NCBI GenBank assembly: GCA_013397455.1
Contig: VYZB01000341.1
Span: 274,483 to 338,482, forward strand
DNA length: 64,000 nucleotides
Source: Crotophaga sulcirostris
Lineage: Eukaryota > Chordata > Aves > Cuculiformes > Crotophagidae
Direction: 5' to 3'
A model generated the notes under the pieces. The model had not been told where the DNA came from. It saw only the letters and a program-made list of their open reading frames with translations, and did no database searches. This document shows, in pieces, positions 1-14,300 of this stretch; position 1 is the first letter of the stretch, and each line of letters starts with the position of its first letter. Made by a program: the position numbers and the translations under genes.

Positions 1-3000
1 TTTCTTTTCCCTTTCAGTTCTACAACAGTTCTTAAGAAAGAAATGCTCTTTCTAGAAGCAACTTGAAATACAGTGTAAGGGTCATTTCTTGAAAGCCAGC
101 CTCACTGAAGCACTATGACTTCATCTATTATAATGCAGTATTTCTCAGATTTATGTGAAAAAGTCACATGTATGAACTACATGCTTCAGGTCAGATTAGC
201 AGAAAGAAGCTGTAATGCGTTGTCATGTACAGAGCTTTCTTAGTTTCAGAAGATTCTGACAAGTGCATCTCAGTACAAAACTATATTAAACCTCAGCATC
301 TGGGCAATAATGAATATTTACAAGCATTCTGACAAACTTCAAGGTATAAAATTGCCCTCTCTTGTTTACCTCCCACTAATCACAGAGTTATTGTTCGCCA
401 CCAAACTGATCTCCTTTCCCAGGGGATATCATCTTTCCTTTTTCAGGAAAAAGCTAGCCTGAGAAGTCTTACTCAAAACTATATTTATCTCATACAAAGG
501 TAATTCCATGAGCGCAAACAACATAACAGCAAAAGGAAATTTATGACATTGGTTCTCCAAATCTGATTCATGCTACACATGAGTAAATATGCAAGAGTAT
601 ATATGTGCTCACCAGTTCGTGTTAGGGCCTACAATGCCTTCCAGCTTTCTCCAAGGATATAAAAAAAGACAGTGCTTTTTTTGTTCAAACGTGGGTAGGA
701 GTCTGATTTGTAGGACAGGAGGATGCATCAAAGCATAGGCCTGAACAGAAGATCTGAGAAAAACTGACAATCCATTATAATGAAAGCAGCAATCCTTTTT
801 CCTTCAGATCTCTATATCCAGACTTCATATTTAGTGCTCGTTTGAAGTTAGTTTTTCTTGAATTTTGAACTTTCTACTGGGTAATAACAAAAGATAAGAA
901 ACAAAGATCTATGGAAGTATTTTACCTTTATTGCCTATACAAGCACATTACTATAAAACAGTGCTAAGTTTAACTGAGTTCTCAAAATCACATCAAAATC
1001 AATCACAGAAACAAAGTACTGATGTCACAGATACTTCTGAAATGATTTGCTACCTGAACATTCACCTCCTTCACCAACCATCTCAGCTGCAGTGACTTGG
1101 GAAATATTATTTAGCAAATCCAAGATGACACTGACAAAACCTTCAAGAAAGGAGAAGTACTGAAAGCTCTGCAGTGAATTTAAGACAAGGGCCTAATTTT
1201 ACATGGCTCAGCTGAAATTGCTATCAAGGAGCTGCCACATATCCCTTCACTTAAACTGCATGCAAAGGCAATAACTATCAAAAAGATAATTTCCACTGAT
1301 AAATAATAGAGCTTTATTAATCATCTACATTTTAATAGGAGGTCCATGAGTGACAGTACTAAATTTAAATATAAGGGAAAACCCTCCTGAAGTCTGCCAA
1401 CCATTTGCAAGTCAAAACCCACAAGACACCCCACAGGCTCCCTTCAACAGCCAGTGGGAATATTGATGTTGCTGCCCTAACAAGATGGAACGTTACATCG
1501 GAGATCCCCGTGGGGAAAAGGATTTTCTTCAGAGCATAAAGGCACTGGAAAGAATAAGCACAGGAATTAAACATGAGACCCATGAATGTGATGCTCAGAA
1601 TGAGAAAGTGGGAGGCTTCTATTGTATTTAAAGCTAGATGAGTCACAGCATCTACACCTCAGTTTCCCCATTTCTTGACTGGAAATAAATATTATGTGCT
1701 TCAGGGTAAAGCATATTTGAAACTTAACACACTGACCACTCAAAGTTGTTATGAAAACAAATACTATAACCTTTTCTAAATATCTAGACTTTTGACTTAG
1801 AAAAAGATTAAAAGAGATTTCAGTCACTGCCTTACCATCTGCCCTGTCAGCTAATATCAGCTGATAACTCCTGTGCAATTTTATAATAATAATAAGATAG
1901 TGAAGAGCCAGGTCTTGGACACTTGGCTGCAGCGCTGCAAGTTTCTCACACACTTTGACCAACAACCACAAGGAACGGTTTGTTCTCATTCACATTGCTG
2001 TTGACAGGAGCATTTTGCTATGCTTCGCTGTGTGCAAAGTTATGCAGCACAAGGGAAAAAAACAACAAAAAGACAACATGTGTAAATGACTTCACATATC
2101 AAATGTTTTCCTGTAGTTAATGAATTCTCACCTACAGAATTCTACAACAGAACTTCTCAGGAAAACAAAATCTCTTCCGTTCATTTAAAGTTGAGGATGG
2201 CTGCTCTCTCCAGCCTTTTTCACATTCTTTATGTTTACTCCCAAATAAAACCTTAAAAATATTTCTTTATTAATTAAATGAAATCAAATTATAAATGATT
2301 AGATGCCATATGTTCCCTACAAGCAAAATCCATTAGGGACTACAGGAAAACCAGCCACGCTTACCAGGTGCCACAAAGCTTTGATTGCTGTGCATGTTTC
2401 TCAGCTCAAGCTACAAAGTAATATTTTAATAAATTCAATGAGCACAAAAATGCCCAGGGAAGCAAAATAATCATAATTAGCTCAGTGCAATCTTCAGTAG
2501 AATGACCTAATTTAAAAAGTGTTTTGCAAAGCAATTCTCATATTGAAAGGCAATTGCACAGAGCAAATAAAAAATCATATTTTTGAGAGCTATGCAAAAA
2601 GCACCAGCAAGTATCCATGAAAAGGGGTTTAAGAGAGTACAGAGGATAGCACGAAATAGAACACATTTTCTTTTTTTTCAGGCCTTCTCTCATTTCCATT
2701 TTATTCATTTTTTGAACAAGGAGAACTTAAATATCAAGGGTAACTATTAGCACTCTACTGACACAAGGCCTCCTGGCCATATCCTGAATTACTAGGACTA
2801 AAACTACTGACATTTTCATTCTGTTTCATTAGTCTTGTTAGTATTTGTCTACTGGTAAAAATATGTATGATTTTTTCCCTCCATTCTCTTTTAGGTGGCC
2901 AGTTACCCAGCAAAAGGCACGGTGGAAAAGGCAAAGATTATTCTGGATATCAACAAAACCTAAGTGACAATGACTTTAATGTGGTCAGTCCTTTAGAGGG

Positions 3001-6000
3001 CAATGCATAAGGAGATGGACAGACTTTGGCAAGACTTTTAATAGGAATTACCCCTTCTAAAAGCTACCCAAAAAGCCTGACAAAAAGTAGATCTTTCATT
3101 ACCTGTGATCAGATGCTTTTACTAGCTTGCTGGCCTGTTCATCATCTCTACTTAGTGCTATTAAACAAGGAGATATTTTCTGTGTAAACAACTAAAGAAT
3201 CATAAATATTTTGTCTTCTGTAAATAGCATTAGACATCTTTGTCTACAGAATCCTCAAGGCAGATCATTAAGGTGTAATTGTAAACTTCCCATGAGAAAA
3301 CCATCAAGAGTGAGACAAAAGCCCAAAAACTTAATTTGTGAAGATAACAACTAAGGCTTTTCACATGCCACTGACACTTTTGCATGGACATCCCTCAACC
3401 ATACTGCATAAGCACGCTGCATGAGGAGCACGACTGGAAATATTTTGGAATCAACTGGACATTCTTGCCATTGCATTGTATCTGCATGCTTAAAAAAAAA
3501 ACATTAACAAGCACAACTATTAAAAAACAGTCAAATCAAACATATAAAAATATTAGACTGCAACAATCAAAAATGCGTCACTAATAACTAGCTATCACAG
3601 AATGGGTCTTTTAAAGGAACTCCCAGGTACTGCAATGCCTGCAAGACATTATCTGGATTATCTGATGGGTGAAATTTTATCAGTTCCACACAATACAGTA
3701 AAAACACTGGAATGATTCATGACCTGCCAAATAAAGAGGAGTAACTCTAGCAAAAGCATCCTTTTCTTTTGCCAACATCTACCACTAATTAATTTTCCAT
3801 ATTTTAAAATGGAAACAAATAGAAGTGATAAAATGCTTTCTGGTATGTTAAGTCTGAACTGATAAACTGTGGAAATACTTATCACACAGATAACAAAAAC
3901 ACAGACAAAAAGATAAAGGTGAGCACAACAGGCAAAAATCCCCATGTAGAACAAAACCAAACCAAAACCAAAACACCACAAAACAAAAACACTTTTCAAT
4001 TCAGAGAGGAACTCTCTTGCAAATAGAAATCTCAGGAAAGTTAAAAAAAAATAAATCTAAAATGCACTTAAAAAAAAGTTACAGAAAGCTTCCTTAACCA
4101 TTCCTACTAGATTCACAATAAATACTATACCCCAGTGGCTTAGCTTCTCCACCTGACTCCAGTTCCATTCAATGCAACAAAAGTGCATGCTGCACAAAAT
4201 GAGATTACCTTCAGATAGTCACAGATTGTCTAAGCCAATTTAAGCCCAGCTGCAATATTCCTCGTGGATGTATTTTCTTGTTGAAAGATCTGCTCCTGCT
4301 ATAACTGCTATAAGCAATTTGGAGTAAATACCTCGTAATGTGAAAAGAAGGAACGGACCTATGTTTTGGCAGCATAAAAGAAATTCCCCTTGTTACTTTA
4401 AGTTTCCAAAAGAGCAAGTAAATTCTACTTTAAACTCTTAATTTGTAGCAATTATTGCTTTCAAATACTGAACAAAAATAGATCTTTTTTAAGAGTAATG
4501 TAAAAGTCAGAAAAAGCATCCAGGAATGGATGCCTCACTGAAGGAAAAAGGTCTGTTTGGGTGACTGTGTTTAGTCTTTCTCTTCTTTAACTCCCCTGAC
4601 CTCTACAACCAGTGTCTAAACTCATTTTTCTAAAGTCATCTTTGCTACTCCTTTCTTTCAGTGAGTTCTACATCCTTGCAGGCTCATAAGCACACACGAC
4701 CCGCATGTACTGCCATGTTTCTTTCTGGTAAAGTGTCTTTGGGTTGAAAAAAAAATGTATTAAGTCAATGTACTTAGAAAGAAATAACAATATATTTAAA
4801 ACTGAGAGGTAAAAGGCACATAGATAATTTAAGCATTAAGAGATCGGGCTTAGTTCTGCATAATTATAGGAAACTAGCAGTGTAGAGTGGTGAATGTAAT
4901 GTTTTAAGATAATGCTTTTTGGAAACTAATTTCTACAAGAGTAATTTTGGATAAGTAATTTCTCCCTTTTTGTTTTAGTTTTCTGCTCTTAGAAGCTAAG
5001 CTATTCATAGGATTAACTGGCAAGTGTAGTAATGAACTTAATATTCAAAAAATACTAGTCTTCCAGGATTATAATGACATACAGATGCTGGAAAAACTAT
5101 TTCATGTCAAACCTACATTTGGCTGAGAAATTTTCAGCCTGAGAGGGAATACACAGATTTGTTTCCTGGACAATGGGTTGAAACATTAATTGCCATTTCA
5201 GGCATTTCTGAATCATGGCCCATTTCAGAACTTTTCAGACGTCAGCAGTAACGGCTACTTTCCACAACAGCACTCTGACTGCAGGAGATAAAAGACTGTT
5301 TATTCTTTTTTTCATCGGGGAGGAAAACAATGACAAAAGCAGGAAGGCAGCAGTAATGCAGAAATCTGGAGGTAATGATAAAGGGTAGGGAGAACGGAGA
5401 AAGTTGTTCAAATAAATCCATTCAGGCCAGAACCAGGCAGGTGACAACACACTATGTATGACACACAATTGAAGTGAGAATCACCATTTTTCTATTTAGT
5501 AATTCAAGAAAATTTTACATTGCTTTCAGTGTGATAAAAAGTAATTTGAAATACGGAACACAAACTGAAAGATTTCAAACCTTCAGAACACAACTTCGCG
5601 TTGCTTTCCCTGAGCACGGTACACAATCCTTAAACACAAGAAAGGACACCATGTTTGTTCAAGAGCATTGCTTTTGACTCAGTTAAGTAGACTTAATTGA
5701 GCCTGATATGTTCCTGCTTCACTCTAGACATTTTGTGAGCAGAGTGAGTCAAAGAACAAGTTAGTATAACCCCTGGCTTGGAGAAAATTTCAGTTGGCAA
5801 CAAATGGTAAAAAACAGCACCTGAGAACAAGGCGGATCCTAAAATGAAAACTGCTTGACACAACACAGAGCGTGAATGTATGGATTTAAACATTAACTGT
5901 ATGAGGAATAATGAAATTTCACAAGCAACTAAGGGGAATTTTAACGGCATTTCTCTTTGAATGAACTAGCTTTCTTGTTCAGCTGATTTAATTAATAAAA

Positions 6001-8118
6001 ATTCCAACATTTTAAAAAGGACTGAAATGGCAGTGAGGATGAACACAAACACACTGCCCCCTACAGCCAGGTCTGTTAGAATATCTCACATCTTGGGCAA
6101 TGTTACAGTGTAACCAAACCATTTTCCATGAAGTTTAACTAAGCAGAATATAGCAAAATAAACAGTCATTTATTCATGGATCAAGCCCCCACTATTTGGT
6201 GTCACGTTGCCATAGATTTCTAAACCATCAGCATCAGGAAATTTTACTGCATATCTGATGTGACTCATTCTAAAATTTTAATTAAAAGGAAAAAAGCCTT
6301 CAAAATCTACTTCAGGTTCAATTATTTCAAGTAATTTTACTTGGAGAGGCAGGGCTGGATACGTACGCTACTTGTTAGAACTTGTACCACCCTTAAAATT
6401 TATTTTCTTTGTGTTGCATTTTATACATAAAGTTATTATGATCTATACTTGGTATTTGCCAAAAAAAGAAATTCATCAAAGCTTATTAAATAAAACTAAG
6501 CTCCCAGGTAACTTATGTTTAAACAGTAGCATTTGATACTGCTTTCTAAGCATTGCTAGAAAGCCATATCAAATAATTTTAAAATATCAAATTAATCCCA
6601 GAAAATAAGGCATTTTTTCACAGAACTTTGGTCCATAAACTGATTGTCAGCTTAGAATTAAGAACATAACCATTATAAGTTAATGTTTCAGCTGTTGTTA
6701 GAGAGGTTGGTACCTGCACAATGTTGCTGCTATTGCTGTGCTGCAACTGAGATCATATCTCTTTATAATAAATAGGTAAATATAGACAAATTGTTGGGGT
6801 GCACAGATACTAATCTACACACACAAGCAAGAGTAAACACTGCAAAGTTCCTCCTCAGAATACTTTTTGCAATAGTATTAAGATCAAGAAAGATAGAGAA
6901 TCTTGTACTGTTTCCCCACGTGGAATTACAGAGGCAAGTATTTATACAGCATACACTTTTAGTATTTGTATTCAGGCAGCACAGATCTCTCAGCAACTAC
7001 TAAAAACAACATCTTAGTACAGAAAAGAGCTAAAGTAATACAGAAAGATTTTATAAACAAAAATGCTTAAAAAGGACTGGCCAATCCAATGAAACTAACA
7101 GTTATCTTCCAGTTTGCACTAAAGCTGAAAAGCTCATAAAAAGGGAACCTGGACTGGAAGCACAGTATTTTTCATCTCGCATGACTCTTAAGGCAGCTAA
7201 TTTCTCAGTCATTCTGAAGACCATTATGTTTTTGCAGACTATTTATTCAAAGGTGAATTCAGAGGAGGGGCATCATTCTCACCAAGTTGCACTGCTTTAG
7301 GTGGACTGCCTGTTTCTTCAGAAAAAGGAACCTTTTGGCATTTTTCAGTAAGCTCAAGTATCTGAAATGTTTAAAAGGTGAAACAAAAAACTTTCCCTGC
7401 GCTGCCTTCCTAACTGATCTTTTGTCTCGTATGTTCCCCTCCGGGATGCACGAGAAACTTCTTTGAATAATTCATTTAGGCAGAAACCAGCTTCTACTTC
7501 TGAACAGAAAGATGGGGTAAGAAGCTGATTGCAGCTGTTCTACTCTGTTCTATCTGGAAGAAAACTGGATTTAAAAAGAAAGCAATTTTCCTAACATAGT
7601 AAGCACAGAATATATAAAGTAAATAAACAAACTTATGTATTTATGCTGTGGAAGACAGCTTTGTACTTAAAGCTAGATATTTCTTTGAGGGCAAGATTGA
7701 TCCGGTACCTTTCAAAAACCAAAAAAAAATCACATAGCATGAAGGTAATCAATCAACACGTAGAATTCAACTTTTAGTCTGGAAATAGCAGAATAACTGG
7801 CCTTTCCTCTAGACTACAGTATCCAACTCTTCTTTTACCATGAGCCACCTTTATTTCCTAATGGCAGCTGTAAATGACTTCTTTTTTGTACAGTCTCTGT
7901 CAGGACTGAAACAGCCTTACTGCCTGCAGACCCTTTTTATGTCCCAACACACACAGAAGAAAGAATAAAAAGTCAGAAAAGACTGCTTCCAAAGCTGTTT
8001 TGCTAATAAGAATACAGATCCAAAACTCAAAAGCTATCAGTTACCCACACCGACTTTTCACATTAACAATATCGTAAGTTGAGACAAAAGTACTTACGAA
8101 CGTGGACCCAAGACTTAC
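1..8118 (-). other. Last TTC7B intron (at least 8.1 kb, runs out of the window)
   Basis: AT-rich sequence without recognisable transposon or RNA gene. I looked for the final TTC7B exon (expected start ALILHQLG, expected end PFTIIPRVL) and did not find it, so it lies below base 1. Apart from the candidate exon at 7239-7361 and the second donor for exon 19, I see only short A-rich runs (for example 3940-3985). Confidence 0.75.
7239..7361 (-). other. Candidate alternative terminal or cassette exon of TTC7B in the last intron
   Basis: A well-formed acceptor (pyrimidine-rich tract and ACATTTCAG, ending at 7362) opens a phase-0 reading frame. It would follow exon 19 directly: ILELTEKCQKVPFSEETGSP and on for 40 codons to a TAG at 7239-7241. 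An AATAAA hexamer (7242-7247) overlaps the end of the frame. A strong internal donor (GTGAGA, 7277-7282) would instead make a 79-base cassette exon that shifts the frame. I do not recognise the peptide, and there is no direct evidence of use. Confidence 0.3.
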
Positions 8119-8321
8119 CAGCCTCTGCATGCTTTTCACATGGGTAGGACTAATAGATAAGGCCTCTTCATACCAGCGTTTGGCTTCATCAACATTTCCA
8201 CGAAGTTCAGCCACCTGACCTCTCATATAGAGCACATAGTGCGACATCGGAAAGAGATTTGCTGCTTCCTGGGTACACGCTGTGGCCTCAGCAGGCTTCC
8301 CAATTCCTATGTAGACTTCAG
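8119..8321 (-). CDS. TTC7B: TTC7B exon 19 (last exon in the window)
   Basis: It starts after TCCACAG, completes Ala, and reads [60 protein letters not shown] and VKSMQRL before GTAAGT. These are two canonical TPRs. It ends on a whole codon, so the final exon should begin in phase 0. An open frame runs a little upstream of the acceptor (to an apparent Met at 8346) and downstream of the donor, but both extensions are intron. A second GTAAGT donor lies 21 bases downstream (at 8092-8097). Confidence 0.97.
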
Positions 8322-11300
8322 CTGTGGAAGGAATGTGAGGACCCATGAATGATTCTTCATTCTACCATGACTAGATATTGTCACATGCACTCTATTTGTA
8401 AATAGCTTCATTCTAAGCAATTGAATGCCTTTAGAAGAGTTGTTTGATGCAGTTATCTCAGAAGAAAGACTTAATACTAGCCCTAACTATTCAACTTCGA
8501 TACAGCAGAGTGTATAAACCTTAACTTACAGGTGATACCTGCTATAAATAATCATAAATATTTTCATCAAAATCAATTTATACCAATGACTAGCAAAACC
8601 TAGACTTTCAGTAGCACTTAGTGAGTAAGCACAGTAAGTCCTATTAATTTCCTTATTTTTCTAACTGAGTTTTGCAGAGTTGCTGTAGTAAATTCTTTTC
8701 TTCCTCTCAAATCCGATCCTATTTATGAGAGAACAGTCTTTTTTTTTTTTTAACCAGAAGAGCACTATTTTGGTCTTCAGTTGACTCAATGATTTCACAA
8801 AACACATTCCACCTAACACAAACTGTATGTCTGTGTAGATGTATGGATTAATGCAGTATATTTTAAAAACTAAGGAAATGCTTTCTGATAGAAAAATGTC
8901 TTATCCACATGAAGAATGAACACATGAAATTCCAGGTCCAGCATCACTGGAATGATTAAAGAAAAAGTTTAACCTGGTAAGTGACAACAGATTCTGCATT
9001 AAACTAACAAATTTTTGCAAGTCCTTAGCCTAGCAAGAAAGGGGAGGGCAAAGAACAAGAAATTTTACTTTCACAGTACCTGCATGAAGCCATATTTGAG
9101 CCAGAGTCATCCAAGGATGTAGGGGACCTTGTTTAGGGGCACTGCTTTGCAGAGATGAAGCAACCTCAGACAGTGCTTGCTCCACTCTGGAAGCTGCTAT
9201 TGATGTGGCATGGACTGAACCTGTAGAAATAATAAAAAAAAATTACCATCACCGAAAGAATGAAGGCCATACACAGTGCATAAAACATTTACTCATAACC
9301 CTCTTTATGAGAGGTTTTATCCCAGACTCCTCAAGATTTAATTTGCATGAACCAATTTGGAGAAGTTTTTTCAAATATCAGGTTCATTTTCCTTATTATG
9401 AAAGCTTTAATACTGGTCTGGAAGTCTACATAACATGGATACTATACCTGATATGGTAACTATACCCTGAACATGGGTAACTATACCTGACATATTTTTA
9501 GGTTGCTACTATGAATACTGTCTATTAAACCTGACACCTCTTTTCTGGCAATGTACAATCCAAAAAAAGGTTTGTGATGGTATCATACACTAATCTTCAG
9601 GTCCTGCATGTACTTTCATGTTAGTAATTACTATGTCTACTTTCATGTTAGTAATTACTATGTCTTTCCACAGAGTGCAATTAAAGGACTATTTTAGGAC
9701 AAATATCAGTACAGAAAAAAAGAGAACTAAAGTATACATGATCACAACACACCCCATCACACATACACAATTAAACTGCATTGAACATGAACTTTAGGTA
9801 ATCAAGAAGGCTGGTTTAAAATCCCTTGCAGCAAAGAAGTCCCATGCATAAAGAACATAACCAAATTATACTACGTAAAGGATAATCCTTTAGATTAGAA
9901 TCTCACTGGCAAATACAACCCAAAGTACTAGAAGTTTAAAAACATCTCTCACTAGAGAATACCAAATAGTAGCTGTACTTTGGACGGTCAATCACTGACA
10001 ACATAGTCACAATTTTTCTTAAATCCAGACTATCAATATTTTAAGCTACACTTCTCCCTGTCATCTAAGCTTCGACATATCTCTAGTTGTTTTATAATTA
10101 CGAATAACAAAATCTCAGACTGACTAGGCCTGATTAATAAATAATCCAAGTGAAATATTCCATATTGGAACGGGTGAGAAGTTATTAAAGTTATTATTAT
10201 TAAAATTTCTTATAGTTCCTGTTTAGGAAAAAGGTGTCCCTTAATATATTGCAGCAAATAGGTCTCTGAAGAAAACACACACATATGCAAAATAATAATT
10301 TTCAAGTGTCCTTCCTTCAGTCAAAGTACTAGAAAACAGTTAACTTGTCTTTCACTAAATTAATACAGCCAATATAAAAACATATTCTAAATTAATCATG
10401 AATATTCACAATATAAAATACAATGTGGACTGAGTAACATTTTAGGAACTCAGACTGCAGATTATTCAACAGTCAACTACATTTAAGGTGCCTCTAAACA
10501 ACACCCTAAGTAAGTGATTCCTGGGGTTTAAGTGTGAAGATCAACGTTAAGAAGCATACAAAGAAATCTGGTGCAATCTTCTGCAGGGTTGTTTGGAAAT
10601 CCCAGCCTTTGAAATCCTTCATGCTTCAGTCTTATTTAAAATGTAGAGAACAAAGACGTTGTGAAACAGCACAAGAGTATCAATAACTGGATTTTGTTCG
10701 GTTGGTTTTTTTTATTTAAAAACCCTCCTCGCAGTAGACATCAAGCACAGGGCTATACAGTTTCCAAAAGGAGGAGAGAGAACCTCTAGTACAGCCTTGT
10801 AGACCTACCAGCACAACCATGGCATCCTTTATCACGTTTTAACATCTTTGCTAGTACCTTTTTATTTTTTCTTTTTTTTTTAAATAACAGTAGTCTTTTG
10901 ACACTGCCCAATCAGGCATCTTTGAGGTACATTGCACTCACGCCGACAGCTCTTACCCATAAACCTCTAAATGCTTCTTTAGTATTGCCACAATTAGCTC
11001 TTCTTTTAAAACGCAATTAGTAAGCTCTCATTTTGCAGACAACTAAGAATCATTTAAAGATCATTTACAGATCCTGTGTAATAAAACCCCTTTTCTGACC
11101 ATCTTCCAATTTTTTCAGCCCTTTTCTTATTAGAACTAACTTATCTGAACTATTTGTTCCTTGTTCTAACTCAAGGGTTCCCAGATTCAGATCTTTATAG
11201 TCGCATTACAATTGAAAAGTGTACAGTAATTTCAACAACAATCGGTGAAGATACTGTGGTTTGTGAGAAACAGAGTAAAGAGTGGATCTTAAAGTCTGCT

Positions 11301-14300
11301 CAAGACCTCACAGGTCCTATGTAGCATGTTACTGTTAAGTTAAGCCATAAGCTCTGCTCTCTCTTCCCAGCCTTATCTATATTTTTCTTTCTTTGGTCTG
11401 TGTTCAGTATCCTCAGTCAAACAGAAAAATATACTCACTTTTAGTATTATAATTCATTCAGTTGTAGCTTCCTTCAAATACTCAGATACAGTAGCAGTAT
11501 TTTCTGGTTTCAAATTTTACTTTCTTTCATGCACACAAATATCCTTGTTTTTTCCAGACAACTTATAGACCTGCTGTTATAGCGTGACACTTCAGAATCA
11601 AGAAAAAATTCCCTCCAAATACCACAAACAGCAAACACTGTTTTGAAATATAAAAGCATGAGGTCTGCAAAAATAATAAATCACCAGAATGGATGCTGGC
11701 TATTCAGTCTCATTTGTTTAGTTTTGTTCTGAAGCTGTTTATACTATAAAGGTCAAGTTTGAAACAGAGACTGCCTCTGCAAGATATAGAATCCACTACT
11801 TAAATTCCTTATTGACTAACATCTGGAATCACAATCACATTGCGTCCTCCAAAATGTGTCAGAAGTCCTGAAACATAATAAAATATTTCTAAACCAAAAT
11901 GTATAACCTCACATTGACGTTTCCTATAATGACATTTGTTGAGAATTTACAGAGCTTCTACTCACCATAGTATCTGCAACAATCGTGGTTGTGTCAAAGT
12001 TTCAATTTAATCTCAAGCAGATAAACTACCAACAGGCAGGTTTCTCACAGAAACCTTTGTTTTCCAAATCACACCTAGAAACCTATCTTTTAAATATAAC
12101 TTATAACTCAGTCTACGTAAATAAGCTTGTTATGACTTATTCAGTTCTCTCCTTGGTCATTCCCTAATAAATTCTTCACAACATAGCCTAATGGATGTGA
12201 ACTAAGACATAGACTCTATCAACATTTAGGTGGAAGGCAGGTTTGGACTAAAAAAAAACACCAAACTTTGCAATATACATTTGCCTTCTGAAAATGAGTA
12301 GAAGAATAGACTTTTCATCCCTTATGAAACATCTTCATATCAACTGACAAAACCACTCTAACAGGATTTCTTTTTATCCCATGAAAGAGAATATTACTAA
12401 ACAGTTCTACATTAATCACGTTTCCAATGTTTCAACATTTACATTAATTTAAAAAATGCTTTAACACCAATACTCATGCAGGAGAATAAAGGAAAAAAAA
12501 CCCATGACTTTCAACTTGACATGCATACAAAGCTGTCAGTATGTACATTAGTGGTGTGGCATACAGAGAACTCTGTGCTAAAAAAGCAAATGCATGATAC
12601 AAAGAGGCAGTACCTTCTGCAGGACTAATACATCACTGAAATGATGCATTTGATAATTTTAGCTACACCTGTCAATTTATCTTAATTTTTTCCTATAGTG
12701 TCTGAGACAACTTCCGCAATCACAAACTAGAATGCTAGCTTATTTTTTAGTACAAATTTATGCATGGAGATATTCGTACTAAGGTACGAACAACAACATT
12801 CATACAGTAGTTTCCCAGCAATTTGAAAAAGATGTCACGTGTATAATCACTGTCAAACATGCTGGTTTATGTTCCTCCTCCACCTAATTGGTCTCCTGTA
12901 CTACCTCATAAAAATCTATGAAAAAGTAAAGTAATCAATGTAATCAAAAAGTAATCAAAATAATCAAATCAAATAAATACAGTAATAAAATAAATAATCA
13001 AAAAAAATTCCATAATTTACTGTTCAAGGTTAAACACAGCTTTATAATGTAACTGGCTAGAGGGGAAAAAATGTAATTTCAAATCCTGGTTAAAGTAGTA
13101 TTTACTTTTATTGATCCATATTCTTCATACTCTATTATTTAGCTTGTTTTCATTGTTTCATTACTTTAAAGTGTACTTTTAAGATTCTACAACAAAATTT
13201 GTACCGCAAGAGATAGCAGTAGTTACTATGATTCATGACAGCAGTTGCAACATTGCATCCTGGAGCAAGGTACTCCTTAGGAACAGCAGTGACACAAAAT
13301 CTTCTCTAATACAACATAGTGGCAGCTGGTCATTATGTTATACAAGACCTTCCTAATATATCTTTATTTGCAGTCCTCTAGAAATGAATACTGCCTCTTT
13401 AATTTTTAAATGCAAGTGTTAGTTGAGTGCATTCAGATCTCATAAGATTACAGCCCTTGGGGTGACTGAATGGGCAAAGAGCATCAGCCTTGCTTTACAC
13501 GCTATCAAACTTCCACTACTGATGGACAAAACATGTACACTTTGTGGTGAAGGAAAAGGTGATTTAAGTCCTTAAGAAATTAATAGAACTCCACAGTGAA
13601 GACTACTTACAAACTGAAAAAAGGGAGTAAAAACCATGAAAGTAAGCATCTGCTGGATTGCCTTTGAACAGATCAAACCACAAATTAAAAACCAAAGGAA
13701 GATGGTGAAAAAGAGTAAATAAAAAATAAATAAATCAAGAACTCCAAGAAAGCAAGAGGATTTCTGATAATCTTCAAACTGTAAACAGGTTTACAGGGTT
13801 TCAAAAGATTAAAAAATGAATTAAGGAGATTAGAGTTTAGAATAAGTATTTTCATAGAGCCTTTGCTACACCTCTAAAATCACGTTCCCGTTCAACAGAA
13901 ATTGGAAGTCAAGTCAATAACACAAAGTGCCTTTTGCTTCTTTCACTAGAAAAAAAATTAACTGAGCACGGTATTAAACACGAGATTTTCAGCCCTGGTA
14001 ACTATACTAACATGCTATAAGCATGTAGGCAAACCTCTACTTAAAGATAGCAAGCTTTAACTTCCATTATTTATTTACACTATACAAAGGACTCCAATAT
14101 CTGGGTTTTTTAATGGTTCAGTTACTTCTCAGGCACATGGTGGAAGCCCTGAGGATAGAGTAAATTGGAAATGAAAAACCTGGGCTTTACATAATAGAGT
14201 CTATGCCTGGGCTTCTGCATTCTTTCAATCTGCCTTCATTCCTGAGAGGGTTATTATTAACTTGTACCTCTGCAAAGAAAATGCAATTTAATGCTAACTG

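Noticed and set aside
4211..4417. Possible match to the last TTC7B exon in the last intron
   Set aside because: The translation has no resemblance to the conserved C-terminal TPR or the PFTIIPRVL end.
8322..8346. Apparent Met start (MGPHIPST) for exon 19
   Set aside because: It lies upstream of the TCCACAG acceptor. The conserved protein starts at the acceptor, so this is intron read-through.
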